From assembly GCF_020523985.1 (NCBI RefSeq), contig NZ_JAIVKM010000001.1, forward strand, positions 62,001-126,000: a stretch of 64,000 nucleotides of DNA, given 5' to 3'. This DNA comes from Mangrovibacter yixingensis. Its GTDB lineage: Bacteria; Pseudomonadota; Gammaproteobacteria; Enterobacterales; Enterobacteriaceae. Under the pieces are notes generated by a model. It saw only the letters and a program-made list of their open reading frames with translations. It was not told the origin of the DNA and did no database searches. The translations under genes were made by a program, and so were the position numbers. Position 1 is the stretch's first letter, and each line of letters opens with the position of its first letter. Below are positions 17,063 to 24,863 of the stretch, in pieces.

Positions 17063-17260
17063 ATTCGTCCTGTATTGGGGCATCTCCGTTGCCCACGCTG
17101 CCAGGGTTCGCAATATCGTGTGTCATCTTTTGATGTTAAACACTGCAACCCACTTGGCGCGAAATGCATTTTTTGCAAAGCGGATATGGTGTCTGGCTCA
17201 ACTGTAAATTCACTTATCAATAAAGTGAATACCACAGTACAGGTCAGTATTCACCAATAG
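17063..17260 (+). CDS. YmcF/YnfQ-like small zinc-ribbon protein, non-ATG start
   Basis: An open frame directly after the cold-shock gene reads LRCPRCQGSQYRVSSFDVKH then CNPLGAKCIFCKADM. The two CxxC pairs and the NPLGAKCIFCK signature recall E. coli YmcF and YnfQ, small proteins encoded just downstream of cspG and cspI and reported to use unusual start codons. No ATG is available. ATT at 17063 has AAGGA (17054-17058) 4 bases upstream; TTG at 17075 is the other candidate. Length is 61-65 residues. It is presumably co-transcribed with the cold-shock gene, up to the terminator at 17267. Confidence 0.72.
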   Translation: MRPVLGHLRCPRCQGSQYRVSSFDVKHCNPLGAKCIFCKADMVSGSTVNSLINKVNTTVQVSIHQ

Positions 17261-17266
17261 CGAAAG

Positions 17267-17291
17267 CCCGGTTCTGATACCGGGTTTTTTT
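17267..17291 (+). terminator. Rho-independent terminator of the cold-shock transcript
   Basis: CCCGGT (17267-17272) pairs with ACCGGG (17279-17284), followed by seven T. It ends the transcript carrying the cold-shock gene and the YmcF/YnfQ-like gene. Confidence 0.85.
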
Positions 17292-17509
17292 ATACCTGCA
17301 ATACCGCAGTTTTGCAGGTTCTTGCGTCTCTTTTCTCTCTCCTGCTACAGCCAGATTAATGAAACCTGCTCATTACTCTATTCGCGTTTAGCGTATTACT
17401 CTGCCTGCGCTTTTTCCCTAAGATCCACGTTATACTGCTTGTATCAGGCAGGGTGAATGTTTTTACGAGTGAAAAAGCTGTGCTGTTTCACTGTTGCAGA
17501 GAGGTCGTA

Positions 17510-18436
17510 GTGTCCCGGGAAAACTTGAATGATCTTGTCGCTTTTGTCACTGTTGCCAGAGAACAAAGCTTTACCCGCGCAGCGGCATTGCTCGGGGTAT
17601 CTCAGTCGGCTTTAAGCCACAGTATGCGTAGCCTGGAAAGCCGCCTGGGGCTTAGGTTGCTAACCCGCACAACCCGCAGTGTTTCAACAACAGATGTGGG
17701 GCAGCGTTTGTTTGAATCGCTCGCACCTCGCTTTGACGCGATCCGTGAGGATCTGGTGGCAGTCAGTGATCTGCGCGATAAGCCGGTGGGTACAGTTCGC
17801 ATCACCGCTACCGATTACGCTATCAAATATATCCTTTGGCCAAGGCTTAAAGCCCTGTTACATCGCTACCCGGATATTAACCTTGAACTGGTTAATGATT
17901 ATGGGCTGTCGGATATTGCCGCTCAGCGCTTTGATGCTGGTGTGCGCCTGGGTGAACAGGTCGCGAATGGTATGGTTTCGGTGCGTATCAGCCCGGATGT
18001 GCGGTTTGCCGTAGTGGGGGCACCCGGTTATTTTGCCGGGCGCACGCTACCCACTACACCACAGGAACTGGTTCATCACCGCTGCATTAACCTGCGTTTA
18101 GCAACCCATGGTGGTTTGTATGCCTGGGAATTTGTGCATCAGGGCCAGGACATCAGTGTCCGCGTGGAAGGGCAGGTGGTGTTCAATGATGTCTTTCAGT
18201 TGGTAGAAGCGGCGCTGGATGGCTTTGGGCTGGCATATGTCCCGGAAGAGTTAGTTGAAGCACATATTATTTCGGGGCGTTTGCAGCGCGTATTACTGGA
18301 TTATTGCCCATTGTGGAGCGGGCACCACTTGTATTATCCCAGCCGTCAGCAATCCTCACGGGCACTATCGTTAGTGGTTAACGCACTACGTATACATGGA
18401 AAATCGGCTGGTACGCGTGATGCGCCAGCCGGTTAA
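17510..18436 (+). CDS. LysR-family transcriptional regulator
   Basis: 308 residues from a GTG at 17510, which has GAGAGG just upstream. A longer GTG start at 17453 adds 19 residues without family character. The N-terminus has the LysR winged helix (LVAFVTVAREQSFTRAAALL, SQSALSHSMRSLE), followed by a substrate-binding domain (VGTVRITATDYAIKYI, GVRLGE). It is convergent with the CMD/cupin pair to its right. LysR regulators of this subfamily often sit next to cupin and CMD genes, so it may control them, possibly through the palindrome at 20376. Confidence 0.88.
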   Translation: MSRENLNDLVAFVTVAREQSFTRAAALLGVSQSALSHSMRSLESRLGLRLLTRTTRSVSTTDVGQRLFESLAPRFDAIREDLVAVSDLRDKPVGTVRITATDYAIKYILWPRLKALLHRYPDINLELVNDYGLSDIAAQRFDAGVRLGEQVANGMVSVRISPDVRFAVVGAPGYFAGRTLPTTPQELVHHRCINLRLATHGGLYAWEFVHQGQDISVRVEGQVVFNDVFQLVEAALDGFGLAYVPEELVEAHIISGRLQRVLLDYCPLWSGHHLYYPSRQQSSRALSLVVNALRIHGKSAGTRDAPAG

Positions 18437-18447
18437 CGGAGTGGGAG

Positions 18448-19233
18448 TTAGGCTGAGTGACGCGCTGCAAAAACGTCTTTGAACACGGGCAAAGCAGAGA
18501 AAATATTCGGCCAGCCAGCAACAAAGGCTAGTTGCGTCAGCACTTCAGAGGCCTGGGTTTCAGTCAGGCCGTTATCCATGGCTTTATTCAGGTGGTAAGG
18601 CACTTGTGCCACCTGCCCCGCGGTAACCAGCGCACTTACGGTAACCAGGCTACGGTCACGTGGAGCAAGGCCTGGGCGCAACCACAGGTTACGGAACAGG
18701 GCATCAGTGGTGTACTGCACTACACCTGGCGATACTTTGCCAAAATTGGCTTCAACCATCGTGGCGCGTTTATTCTCGGTTTCTTCATCCAGCGGCAAGA
18801 ACGCAACGTCTGCACTTGGCAGGTTGGAGGTATCAATATGGCGTTGTTTAAAAATGTCACGGGTGATAACGGCGGCAGAAGACGCATTGGGCCAGCCAGC
18901 ATAAAAGGCCAGGTGGGTGATGGTTTCTGAGATTTCGCCTGGCGTTACACCGCTGTCCAGTGCCACATTCAGGTAGTGGGGTAATTCCGCGGTATCTTTC
19001 CGGCTAATCAGCGCGGCCAGTGTCACCAGGCTGCGGTCCCGGTGCGACAGCGCCGGGCGGTGCCATAAATCCTGAATAAATTTATCTGAATAAGCCGCCA
19101 TTGCGGGGGCAACTTCAGCAACGGCGCGTTGGGTGTTATCTGTCATAGGTAAAGAACTCCTGCTTGTGTCTTTTGGGGCACACCCCGCCAGGCCCAGCAT
19201 GGCAATGCATAACATGGCTGTGGCATTTTTCAT
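18448..19233 (-). CDS. Lipoprotein with two carboxymuconolactone-decarboxylase (CMD) domains
   Basis: 261 residues. [12 protein letters not shown] is a lipoprotein signal with the lipobox ending at Cys18, so the mature protein is membrane-anchored outside the cytosol. Two tandem AhpD/CMD-like domains follow, each with an [14 protein letters not shown]-type stretch ([13 protein letters not shown] in the second) and an AGWPN motif. The redox CxxC of AhpD is not present, so decarboxylase-like or unknown chemistry is more likely than peroxidase support. The start overlaps the stop of the cupin gene by 4 bases (ATGA), indicating translational coupling. Confidence 0.82.
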   Translation of the reverse strand: MKNATAMLCIAMLGLAGCAPKDTSRSSLPMTDNTQRAVAEVAPAMAAYSDKFIQDLWHRPALSHRDRSLVTLAALISRKDTAELPHYLNVALDSGVTPGEISETITHLAFYAGWPNASSAAVITRDIFKQRHIDTSNLPSADVAFLPLDEETENKRATMVEANFGKVSPGVVQYTTDALFRNLWLRPGLAPRDRSLVTVSALVTAGQVAQVPYHLNKAMDNGLTETQASEVLTQLAFVAGWPNIFSALPVFKDVFAARHSA

Positions 19234-19724
19234 TGGGCGGCCACCGGGTTGTATTGTTCATCGCTGACTTTTCCCAGCCACTCAACACTCTTGCCCGAGT
19301 CATCCATTTCCTGAATGGCGATATGCGTCATGGCGGTTTTATCGGTGGCACCATGCCAGTGCTTCACGCCCGGCGGGCATGCCACAACATCGCCAGCATG
19401 AACCACTTTTCTCTCACCTCCCCACTCCTGAACCCAGCCAGTGCCTGCTGTGATGACCAGTGTTTGCCCAAGCGGATGGGTATGCCATGCCGAGCGAGCG
19501 CCAGGCTCAAAGGTGACCAGGCCTGCACTGGCACGTTGCGGTTTTTTTGGTGAAAGGAATAACGGGTCTATCCAGGCCTTGCCTGTGAAGGTGGCTTCAG
19601 GGCCGGCAACATATGCCCGGCTACCACTCGGTGAGATGGACATATGTTGCGATGTTTCTGCATGGGCAGATACGCCAGCGAACATAGCAAGTGCAGCGAC
19701 TGCAGAGGTAAAGCGGATCATCAT
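19230..19724 (-). CDS. Exported cupin-domain protein
   Basis: 164 residues with a cleavable signal peptide (cut near SAHA-ET). The cupin barrel shows [20 protein letters not shown] and [16 protein letters not shown], giving the His/His/Gln/His metal site typical of small single-domain cupins. AGGAG lies 5 bases before the ATG. Cupins paired with CMD proteins occur widely in small stress-related operons. The periplasmic location is unusual for that pair. Enzymatic activity is unknown. Confidence 0.85.
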   Translation of the reverse strand: MMIRFTSAVAALAMFAGVSAHAETSQHMSISPSGSRAYVAGPEATFTGKAWIDPLFLSPKKPQRASAGLVTFEPGARSAWHTHPLGQTLVITAGTGWVQEWGGERKVVHAGDVVACPPGVKHWHGATDKTAMTHIAIQEMDDSGKSVEWLGKVSDEQYNPVAAQ

Positions 19725-19897
19725 ACTCTCCTGTTATGAAAAGAACGTCAGTTCTGTTTGATTCGCAAAACGGGGTAACATAATGTTTTCCCGTAATATT
19801 CTGGCCAGTATGGGTGCTGCGCCAGTGTTCTTGTGGTGGTGCTCATTCACCAACGTATAGGCAGAACAACCTTGTTCTTTCAGATACATTTGGTTTG

Positions 19898-20350
19898 TTA
19901 TTCGCCAGCCAGTTCAAACCTGGCGGTATAAGAGGCCGGTTTAACCGGTAGTTCGTCGGGGTTATCGAGTTGCCCTAATTTCACCAGGCCTGCTGCGTAG
20001 CCATGATTCTTATAGAACAGCGCCAGGTTGCCCCAAGGGGCATACACCGTAATATCGCCTTTGTGGGCCGCAGTACCTGCAGGCGAACCGTCTGTGGGCA
20101 GGTGGGCAGGTAAGTCACTGATTTTCTCTTCACCCGCATAATCTTTCAGCGCCAGTGTGAGCGGCAGAAGTTTGGCAAAGGCCTGGCTTGCTGGTGTCGA
20201 ATTAAGCGTGGCGGCAATCACCTGGTCATTGATAATAATGTGCAATTTCATGGTATCCCCTTGTAAGGCGGTGGACGCGCTGGCTGGCAGAGCTATGAAC
20301 AGCCAGGACAGTATCAGGTGGGGAATAGCCATGGTGGCTAACAGACGCAT
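19898..20350 (-). CDS. Exported cyclophilin-like fold protein
   Basis: 150 residues with an N-terminal signal (hydrophobic to about residue 25, cut near ASAST). The mature part, KLHIIINDQVIAATLN, LPLTLALKDYAGEEK and GDITVYAPWGNLALFYKN, matches small bacterial cyclophilin-like-fold proteins that usually lack prolyl isomerase activity. It lies upstream of the cupin-CMD pair in the same direction, 173 bases away. These three families often occur together in small redox-related loci; their joint role is not known. Confidence 0.78.
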   Translation of the reverse strand: MRLLATMAIPHLILSWLFIALPASASTALQGDTMKLHIIINDQVIAATLNSTPASQAFAKLLPLTLALKDYAGEEKISDLPAHLPTDGSPAGTAAHKGDITVYAPWGNLALFYKNHGYAAGLVKLGQLDNPDELPVKPASYTARFELAGE

Positions 20351-20375
20351 TAGAATTCCTGCCCAGTGCCAGTTG

Positions 20376-20390
20376 ACAATACGCTATTGT
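20376..20390. promoter_or_regulatory. Palindromic operator candidate upstream of the cyclophilin-like gene
   Basis: ACAATA-CGC-TATTGT is a perfect 6-bp inverted repeat with a 3-base centre, 26 bases before the start of the cyclophilin-like gene. Its size and position suit a dimeric regulator such as the nearby LysR protein, but the owner is not known. Confidence 0.4.
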
Positions 20391-20477
20391 AAACAGGGCC
20401 GGTTTATTTAATGAATAGCGGATATATGAATAGAATAATGAGGAAATTTCATGAGTGAGATTGCCCGGCTACGCCCG

Positions 20478-20508
20478 GCTCTACGTAGCCTGTCAGGCCA
20501 CGTAGAGC
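20478..20508. repeat. REP-like hairpin after the HD-GYP gene
   Basis: GCTCTACGT (20478-20486) pairs with ACGTAGAGC (20500-20508), and GCCTG/CAGGC pairs inside after one mismatch. The left flank holds a direct repeat of GCCCGGCT. No T run follows on either strand, so it resembles an intergenic palindromic repeat more than a terminator. It lies 20 bases beyond the stop of the HD-GYP gene. Confidence 0.45.
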
Positions 20509-20528
20509 ACCCTTTCACTGCCGGTGGA

Positions 20529-23500
20529 TTACGCTTTCAGGTAGTGCTGAATATCAACTTCATCTAACTGGCCAGGTTCCAGGTATTGTTCAGCATAGCG
20601 CTGGTAAATACCGCTGGTTAACAACAATTCAAACAAGTCTTTATCCAGATGCTGGTCTTTTACCATCAGGTGCAAAATTTTAATTGCTTCACTTAATGTT
20701 TTGGCTTTTTTGTAAGGCCTGTCTCCGGCTGTCAGGGCTTCAAAAATATCGGCAATCGCCAGAATGCGGGCTTCCAGTGACAGGTTTTCCGCCGTCAGTT
20801 TTTTCGGGTACCCGGTGCCTTTCAATGTTTCATGGTGGCCGCCTGCAATTTCAGGTATCCGCGCCAGTTCTTTAGGGAAGGGTAAAGACTCCAACATGCG
20901 AATTGTGGCAATGATATGTTCGTTAATCCGGTAGCGGTCTGATTCCGTCAGCGTACCTTTCTGGATTGACAGGTTATGGATTTCACCCAAGTTTGCCTGC
21001 ATGGAAGGGGCCGTCATCTTCATATCATTGCTCAGTAAAATGGCGGGGTCTTTTATCCAGGGGAAGAGATGCTCTGGTTTATCGTCCAGCAACTTTTCTT
21101 CGGCAGGAAGGGGTTTTTCAGCAATAGAAGACAGGCGTTTTGCTTCTTCCGGCGACAGCCCCTCCCGGTCACTAAAATGGCGGGTCCAGGTTTGTGCGCC
21201 AATTTCACGAATGCGGGTGATTTTATCTTCACTCATAAATTCTGAGCCAATATTACTTTGGGCGATAAATGCAAACTCATCGGTCAGTTGCTGTTGCCGG
21301 GCCTGCCGGGTGGCTTGTAGCGCCTCTTCAGGCTCACCTGCGGCCTTACCTTGCCAGTACAGAATATCTGCATCGCGCCATAACACTTCAAACCGGGTAC
21401 GGATTTCATGAATACGGTTGAAGATAGTCTCCAGCTTGCTGCCTTTATCAATAATATGTTCTGGCGAGGTCACTTTCCCACAGTCATGTAACCACGCGGC
21501 GATGCGAAACTCCCGCCACTGGTCTTCATTTTCAAAGTGAAATTGCTGAAAGGCCGGGAGCTGGCTCTTATCGGCGGATTCTGCCAGCATCATGGCAATA
21601 ACGGGTACGCGTGTGCAGTGCCCACCGGTATAAGGTGATTTCTGGTCAATAGCATTCGCTATCAACTGAATAAAGGAATCCATCAATGCTCGCTGGCTGG
21701 CCTGGTAGGCCTCCAGAGAAAGCGCCATGTTGTAGATAGAATCAGATAAATGGTGCAGTTCATTGATGCGGCTCGGTACCGGGTGAACATCACGAAATTG
21801 CCGCTGGCGGATTTTTTTATTCTCCAGCGAGAGCAGGCGTACCGGGGTGACAATCATACTGGCCAGGTACAGTATGGCTGGCGCTAACAAAGCAAGGCAC
21901 AGCAAGGTTATCGCCAAAGAGAGGTACACTTTTTTCATATAAGGGCCGAGCAGCACTTTTGTTGGCACCATAATGCCCAGGTAATGATTATGGCTGGCGG
22001 TTGAAATCACCGGTTGTACAAATAGCGTATAGCGCATGCCATCAATCACCACTTCACCTGACACCGCCGTTTGAGTGTTTTTTGCCTGTTCAGCCAGCTG
22101 GACAAAAGCAGGCGATGGCACAATGCCAGCAACCAGGGTGCGTTGCATGGCTGATGATGGGCTGTCTGTTAGCCAGCGTTTTGCCAGTGCGCTTTTCTCA
22201 TCCGGGGTGAGAGACTGGATTGCTTTATTCAGTACATCACGTAATAGCGGTTTATCTGCGGTTACCAGCATCGACAACGCGGCACTGTTATTGCCTGAAA
22301 ATAGGGGAACCGGGTTGTGAACTTTTAGCCCCGGAATGTTGTATAGCCCAGTAAGGTAACGGGCAACATCCCGTGTTTCCAGGGCTGCATCGGCTTCGCC
22401 ATTAGCAACAGCGTGCAAGGCCGCCAGCGAATCAGCTACCGCCATCAGGTTGATTTTGGGGAAATGTGCCGTGACATCTTCTGCCAGCGACCAGCCTTTT
22501 GGCACAGCCAGTGTGCGGCCTTGCAAGCGCGATAGCGTGTTGAGTTGGCGGGTGTTGACCCGGGTTATCAATGCGGGGGGCGCGGTGTGCCAGGCTTGGG
22601 TAAATAACCCCCATTCTGTTCGTTGGGGAGTTGGGAAAATAGCGGGAATAACATCCAACTTACCCTGCCTGAACATTCCAGTGAGCGTGTTCCAGTCAAA
22701 GCCATTAACGTATTCAAGCTTTAACCCAGTTTTGCCCGCCAGCATATTCATCAGGTCTATGGCATAGCCCTGCGGTATACCGCTCCATGAGAAATCATAA
22801 GGTGCCCAGTCGAGTTCATTGGCTACACGTAAGGTACCCATGTTTGCGACAGCCTGGGTTTCTTCTGGTGTCAGGGGAATCGGGCTGACGGGTTCAGTAT
22901 TATGGTTTGTCCTTACGCGCAGCGATTGTGCGGAGACATTGCCATCGCTATCAAAAATAAAGGTTTCACTGTGTTTAAATAAGCGGTTGTTTTGCAAAAA
23001 AACCGATAACGTATCCAGTGAAATATCTACCGCCAGAACATTTTGGCTGTTACCAATGCGCCGGGCAAACGTCACGCCAGAGGATTGCGTAGTATGAAAC
23101 ACATAGGGTTCAGTTTTTATTGTGGTATCGCTCGCCATCGCATTGAGATACCAAGGGCGGCTATTTGCAGCATACTGGCTACTGCTTTGCTTCTGGTGAG
23201 TTAATGTAAAAGTATCATCAAAAAAGCTGGAATCCTGCTGCCTGCCTGCAGGTGTATTTCGAATGTTGACTATCAGCCAGCGGTCCTTTGCCGTGGCTCC
23301 CAGCACATTGCGTAAGTTCTTGCTGCTATCAAGATTAATTAATTCATAAAAATCGCCATTACCATAGCCAATATAAATAGCATAAACATGTGGATGCTGG
23401 CGTATTGCCTGCGCCATGGCGGGGGTGATGGGCCGTATCGGCTGGGACACATCCTGCTTATCTAAACCAGGAAACTGGGCGAACAATGTGGTCAGTCCGC

Positions 23501-23708
23501 TGGTTTCGCTGTCCAGTGAACGTATTTTATCACTGACATTAAGTGCAGTATGGGTAAATAAAGTCCGGGCTGCATCTTTGGCAAAAGACTGCGCAAAATA
23601 AAACTGCATTGCCAGAGCAACAGCAATAATTAACAGCGATAACGCAACAAAAATAGTAACAACTGTTAGCTTCATGCTGAATTTGGCATGACGAAGTTTT
23701 TCTAGCAT
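20529..23708 (-). CDS. HD-GYP-type sensor with extracytoplasmic Cache and solute-binding domains
   Basis: 1059 residues. The order is: membrane helix (about 13-36), periplasmic Cache-like region (about 40-270), an SBP_bac_3-type solute-binding domain (about 283-515, starting TLRVANELDWAPYDF), more periplasmic sequence, a second membrane helix (about 595-620) and a short HAMP-like linker. The cytosolic phosphohydrolase carries LHDCGK (HD, 740-745) and HHETLKGTGYP (958-968). HD-GYP proteins usually hydrolyse cyclic di-GMP. Here the HD and HHE/GYP motifs are about 215 residues apart instead of about 60, so the catalytic domain holds a large insertion. The gene is monocistronic by context. A ligand-controlled c-di-GMP phosphodiesterase is the best guess. 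Confidence 0.85.
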   Translation of the reverse strand: MLEKLRHAKFSMKLTVVTIFVALSLLIIAVALAMQFYFAQSFAKDAARTLFTHTALNVSDKIRSLDSETSGLTTLFAQFPGLDKQDVSQPIRPITPAMAQAIRQHPHVYAIYIGYGNGDFYELINLDSSKNLRNVLGATAKDRWLIVNIRNTPAGRQQDSSFFDDTFTLTHQKQSSSQYAANSRPWYLNAMASDTTIKTEPYVFHTTQSSGVTFARRIGNSQNVLAVDISLDTLSVFLQNNRLFKHSETFIFDSDGNVSAQSLRVRTNHNTEPVSPIPLTPEETQAVANMGTLRVANELDWAPYDFSWSGIPQGYAIDLMNMLAGKTGLKLEYVNGFDWNTLTGMFRQGKLDVIPAIFPTPQRTEWGLFTQAWHTAPPALITRVNTRQLNTLSRLQGRTLAVPKGWSLAEDVTAHFPKINLMAVADSLAALHAVANGEADAALETRDVARYLTGLYNIPGLKVHNPVPLFSGNNSAALSMLVTADKPLLRDVLNKAIQSLTPDEKSALAKRWLTDSPSSAMQRTLVAGIVPSPAFVQLAEQAKNTQTAVSGEVVIDGMRYTLFVQPVISTASHNHYLGIMVPTKVLLGPYMKKVYLSLAITLLCLALLAPAILYLASMIVTPVRLLSLENKKIRQRQFRDVHPVPSRINELHHLSDSIYNMALSLEAYQASQRALMDSFIQLIANAIDQKSPYTGGHCTRVPVIAMMLAESADKSQLPAFQQFHFENEDQWREFRIAAWLHDCGKVTSPEHIIDKGSKLETIFNRIHEIRTRFEVLWRDADILYWQGKAAGEPEEALQATRQARQQQLTDEFAFIAQSNIGSEFMSEDKITRIREIGAQTWTRHFSDREGLSPEEAKRLSSIAEKPLPAEEKLLDDKPEHLFPWIKDPAILLSNDMKMTAPSMQANLGEIHNLSIQKGTLTESDRYRINEHIIATIRMLESLPFPKELARIPEIAGGHHETLKGTGYPKKLTAENLSLEARILAIADIFEALTAGDRPYKKAKTLSEAIKILHLMVKDQHLDKDLFELLLTSGIYQRYAEQYLEPGQLDEVDIQHYLKA

Positions 23709-24013
23709 AGTCCTTAGCCTTCTTGCGCACTGTTTTATCCATTTTCATTTGGTGCATTACGCCCGGCAGACAACATGGCTTATACACCAATGACGTTGGG
23801 TCGTTATTTTGCTGAGGAGGAACGCGTTGTGGTAACTGGCTGTTTATTACCCGTTCACTCTTTAACTGTAGATGAGTTCAGCGCGGATACCATCACGCAG
23901 ATGGGTGATGTAGAAAAAAAGCCTTTTTACTCAGCGGGTAGTTAAGCGTAACGCGGGAAATGCAGAAGGGAATAACCCTGCCTCGCACAGCAAGACAGGG
24001 GGAGTGACCGATT
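23709..24013. other. Intergenic region with a possible short rightward ORF
   Basis: This gap should hold the promoter of the HD-GYP gene. It also contains a rightward open frame from an ATG at 23775 (56 residues), or from a GTG at 23829 that has a strong GAGGAGGAA site (38 residues), ending at 23945. The product is not recognisable and has no obvious signal or membrane segment. I treat it as possible only. Confidence 0.3.
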
Positions 24014-24106
24014 TTATGAGGTGGCGTAACCGCCAGCGACAAACCAGGTAATAAAAACGACAGCCACGAAAAAAATAGCAATCGGGAAGAGTATCCCAAT
24101 TTTCAT
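24014..24106 (-). CDS. YoaK-like 30-residue membrane protein
   Basis: Read leftward from the ATG at 24106: MKIGILFPIAIFFVAVVFIT, then WFVAGGYATS and stop. A GGGGAG ribosome site lies 10 bases upstream. Nearly the whole protein is one membrane helix. The opening MKIGILFP and ending WFxxGGYA closely resemble the E. coli small membrane protein YoaK as I recall it. An imperfect hairpin with TTATT follows at about 23965-24000 and may be its terminator. Function unknown. Confidence 0.72.
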   Translation of the reverse strand: MKIGILFPIAIFFVAVVFITWFVAGGYATS

Positions 24107-24138
24107 ACCGATATCTCCCCGTAAGTGAATTCAGTGTT

Positions 24139-24170
24139 GTTACGGCCATTTATTGTTAAATGGCCGTAAC
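24139..24170. repeat. Perfect 14-bp inverted repeat upstream of the YoaK-like gene
   Basis: GTTACGGCCATTTA (24139-24152) is exactly inverted at 24157-24170 around a TTGT loop. No T run follows on either strand. It lies 33 bases upstream of the start of the 30-residue protein, so it would sit in that gene's promoter or leader. Confidence 0.6.
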
Positions 24171-24336
24171 ATTCTACCAGAATAAATTGAGCATACCAGG
24201 ATGGCAATCATCTACATTGGGTAGAGTGCCAGTTGCACTCAATAACCAGGCCAAACAGCACCGTTGGATAAGGTGGTTTTTAATGCTTTCATTTAGTCTG
24301 AACACCCTCAACGACTCTTACCGGGACGGATAAGGT

Positions 24337-24741
24337 ATGGCACTTCAAACACCACAGGCAGTAGCGGACGCTTTTTTTCATCGTATAGCCACAGCAGAAG
24401 ATGTGAATGAGATAGCTGAACTGGTGAGCGAAAACGTCGACTGGTTGGTCGCTGGAAATACTCAGTCAGTTCCCTGGATTGGCCGCAAACACGGCCGAAA
24501 AGGTGTGGCGGAATTCTATGCGCAAATTAGGGCATATCTCTCTTCAGAACATTTTGAAATCAAAGATATACTCATCAAAGATAAGCGGCTGGTTGCTATT
24601 GGTGAGCTTGCATCACGTGTTAAAAAAACGCAGAAACTTATCGAAACTGAATTTGTACTCGATATCTACATAGAAAATGGTCTCATTACCCGTTTTCGTA
24701 TGTTTGAGGATAGCCACGCTGTCTCCGAGGCATGTCTTTAA
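24337..24741 (+). CDS. NTF2-like protein (SnoaL-like)
   Basis: 134 residues: an N-terminal helix region (QAVADAFFHRIATAEDVNEIAELVSENVDWLV), GRKGVAEFYAQI, then beta-rich sequence ending LITRFRMFEDSHAVSEA, a pattern of NTF2-like proteins with an EDSHAV-type tail. The ATG at 24337 follows TAAGG closely. It is convergent with the aryl-polyene operon and has no obvious partner. Not closely similar to the other NTF2-like protein at 15835. Confidence 0.75.
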   Translation: MALQTPQAVADAFFHRIATAEDVNEIAELVSENVDWLVAGNTQSVPWIGRKHGRKGVAEFYAQIRAYLSSEHFEIKDILIKDKRLVAIGELASRVKKTQKLIETEFVLDIYIENGLITRFRMFEDSHAVSEACL

Positions 24742-24776
24742 TAAGGGACGTTTATTCTGGCGCTCCATTTCTGGCA

Positions 24777-24853
24777 TGCCACACTCTGCCAATTTGCCTT
24801 AAAGTGCCAGTTTGGCAGTGTGTGGCACACCCGGTGAACCCACTCTCCGGGTG
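24777..24853. repeat. Long inverted repeat between the NTF2-like gene and apeR
   Basis: TGCCACACTCTGCCAA (24777-24792) and TTGGCAGTGTGTGGCA (24812-24827) form a 16-bp stem with one mismatch and a 19-base loop. A second hairpin, CACCCGG/CCGGGTG (24828-24834 and 24847-24853), follows immediately. The block separates two convergent genes. It may serve as a bidirectional end for both transcripts, although the T runs of a standard terminator are absent. Confidence 0.55.
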
Positions 24854-24863
24854 CGTCACACAA

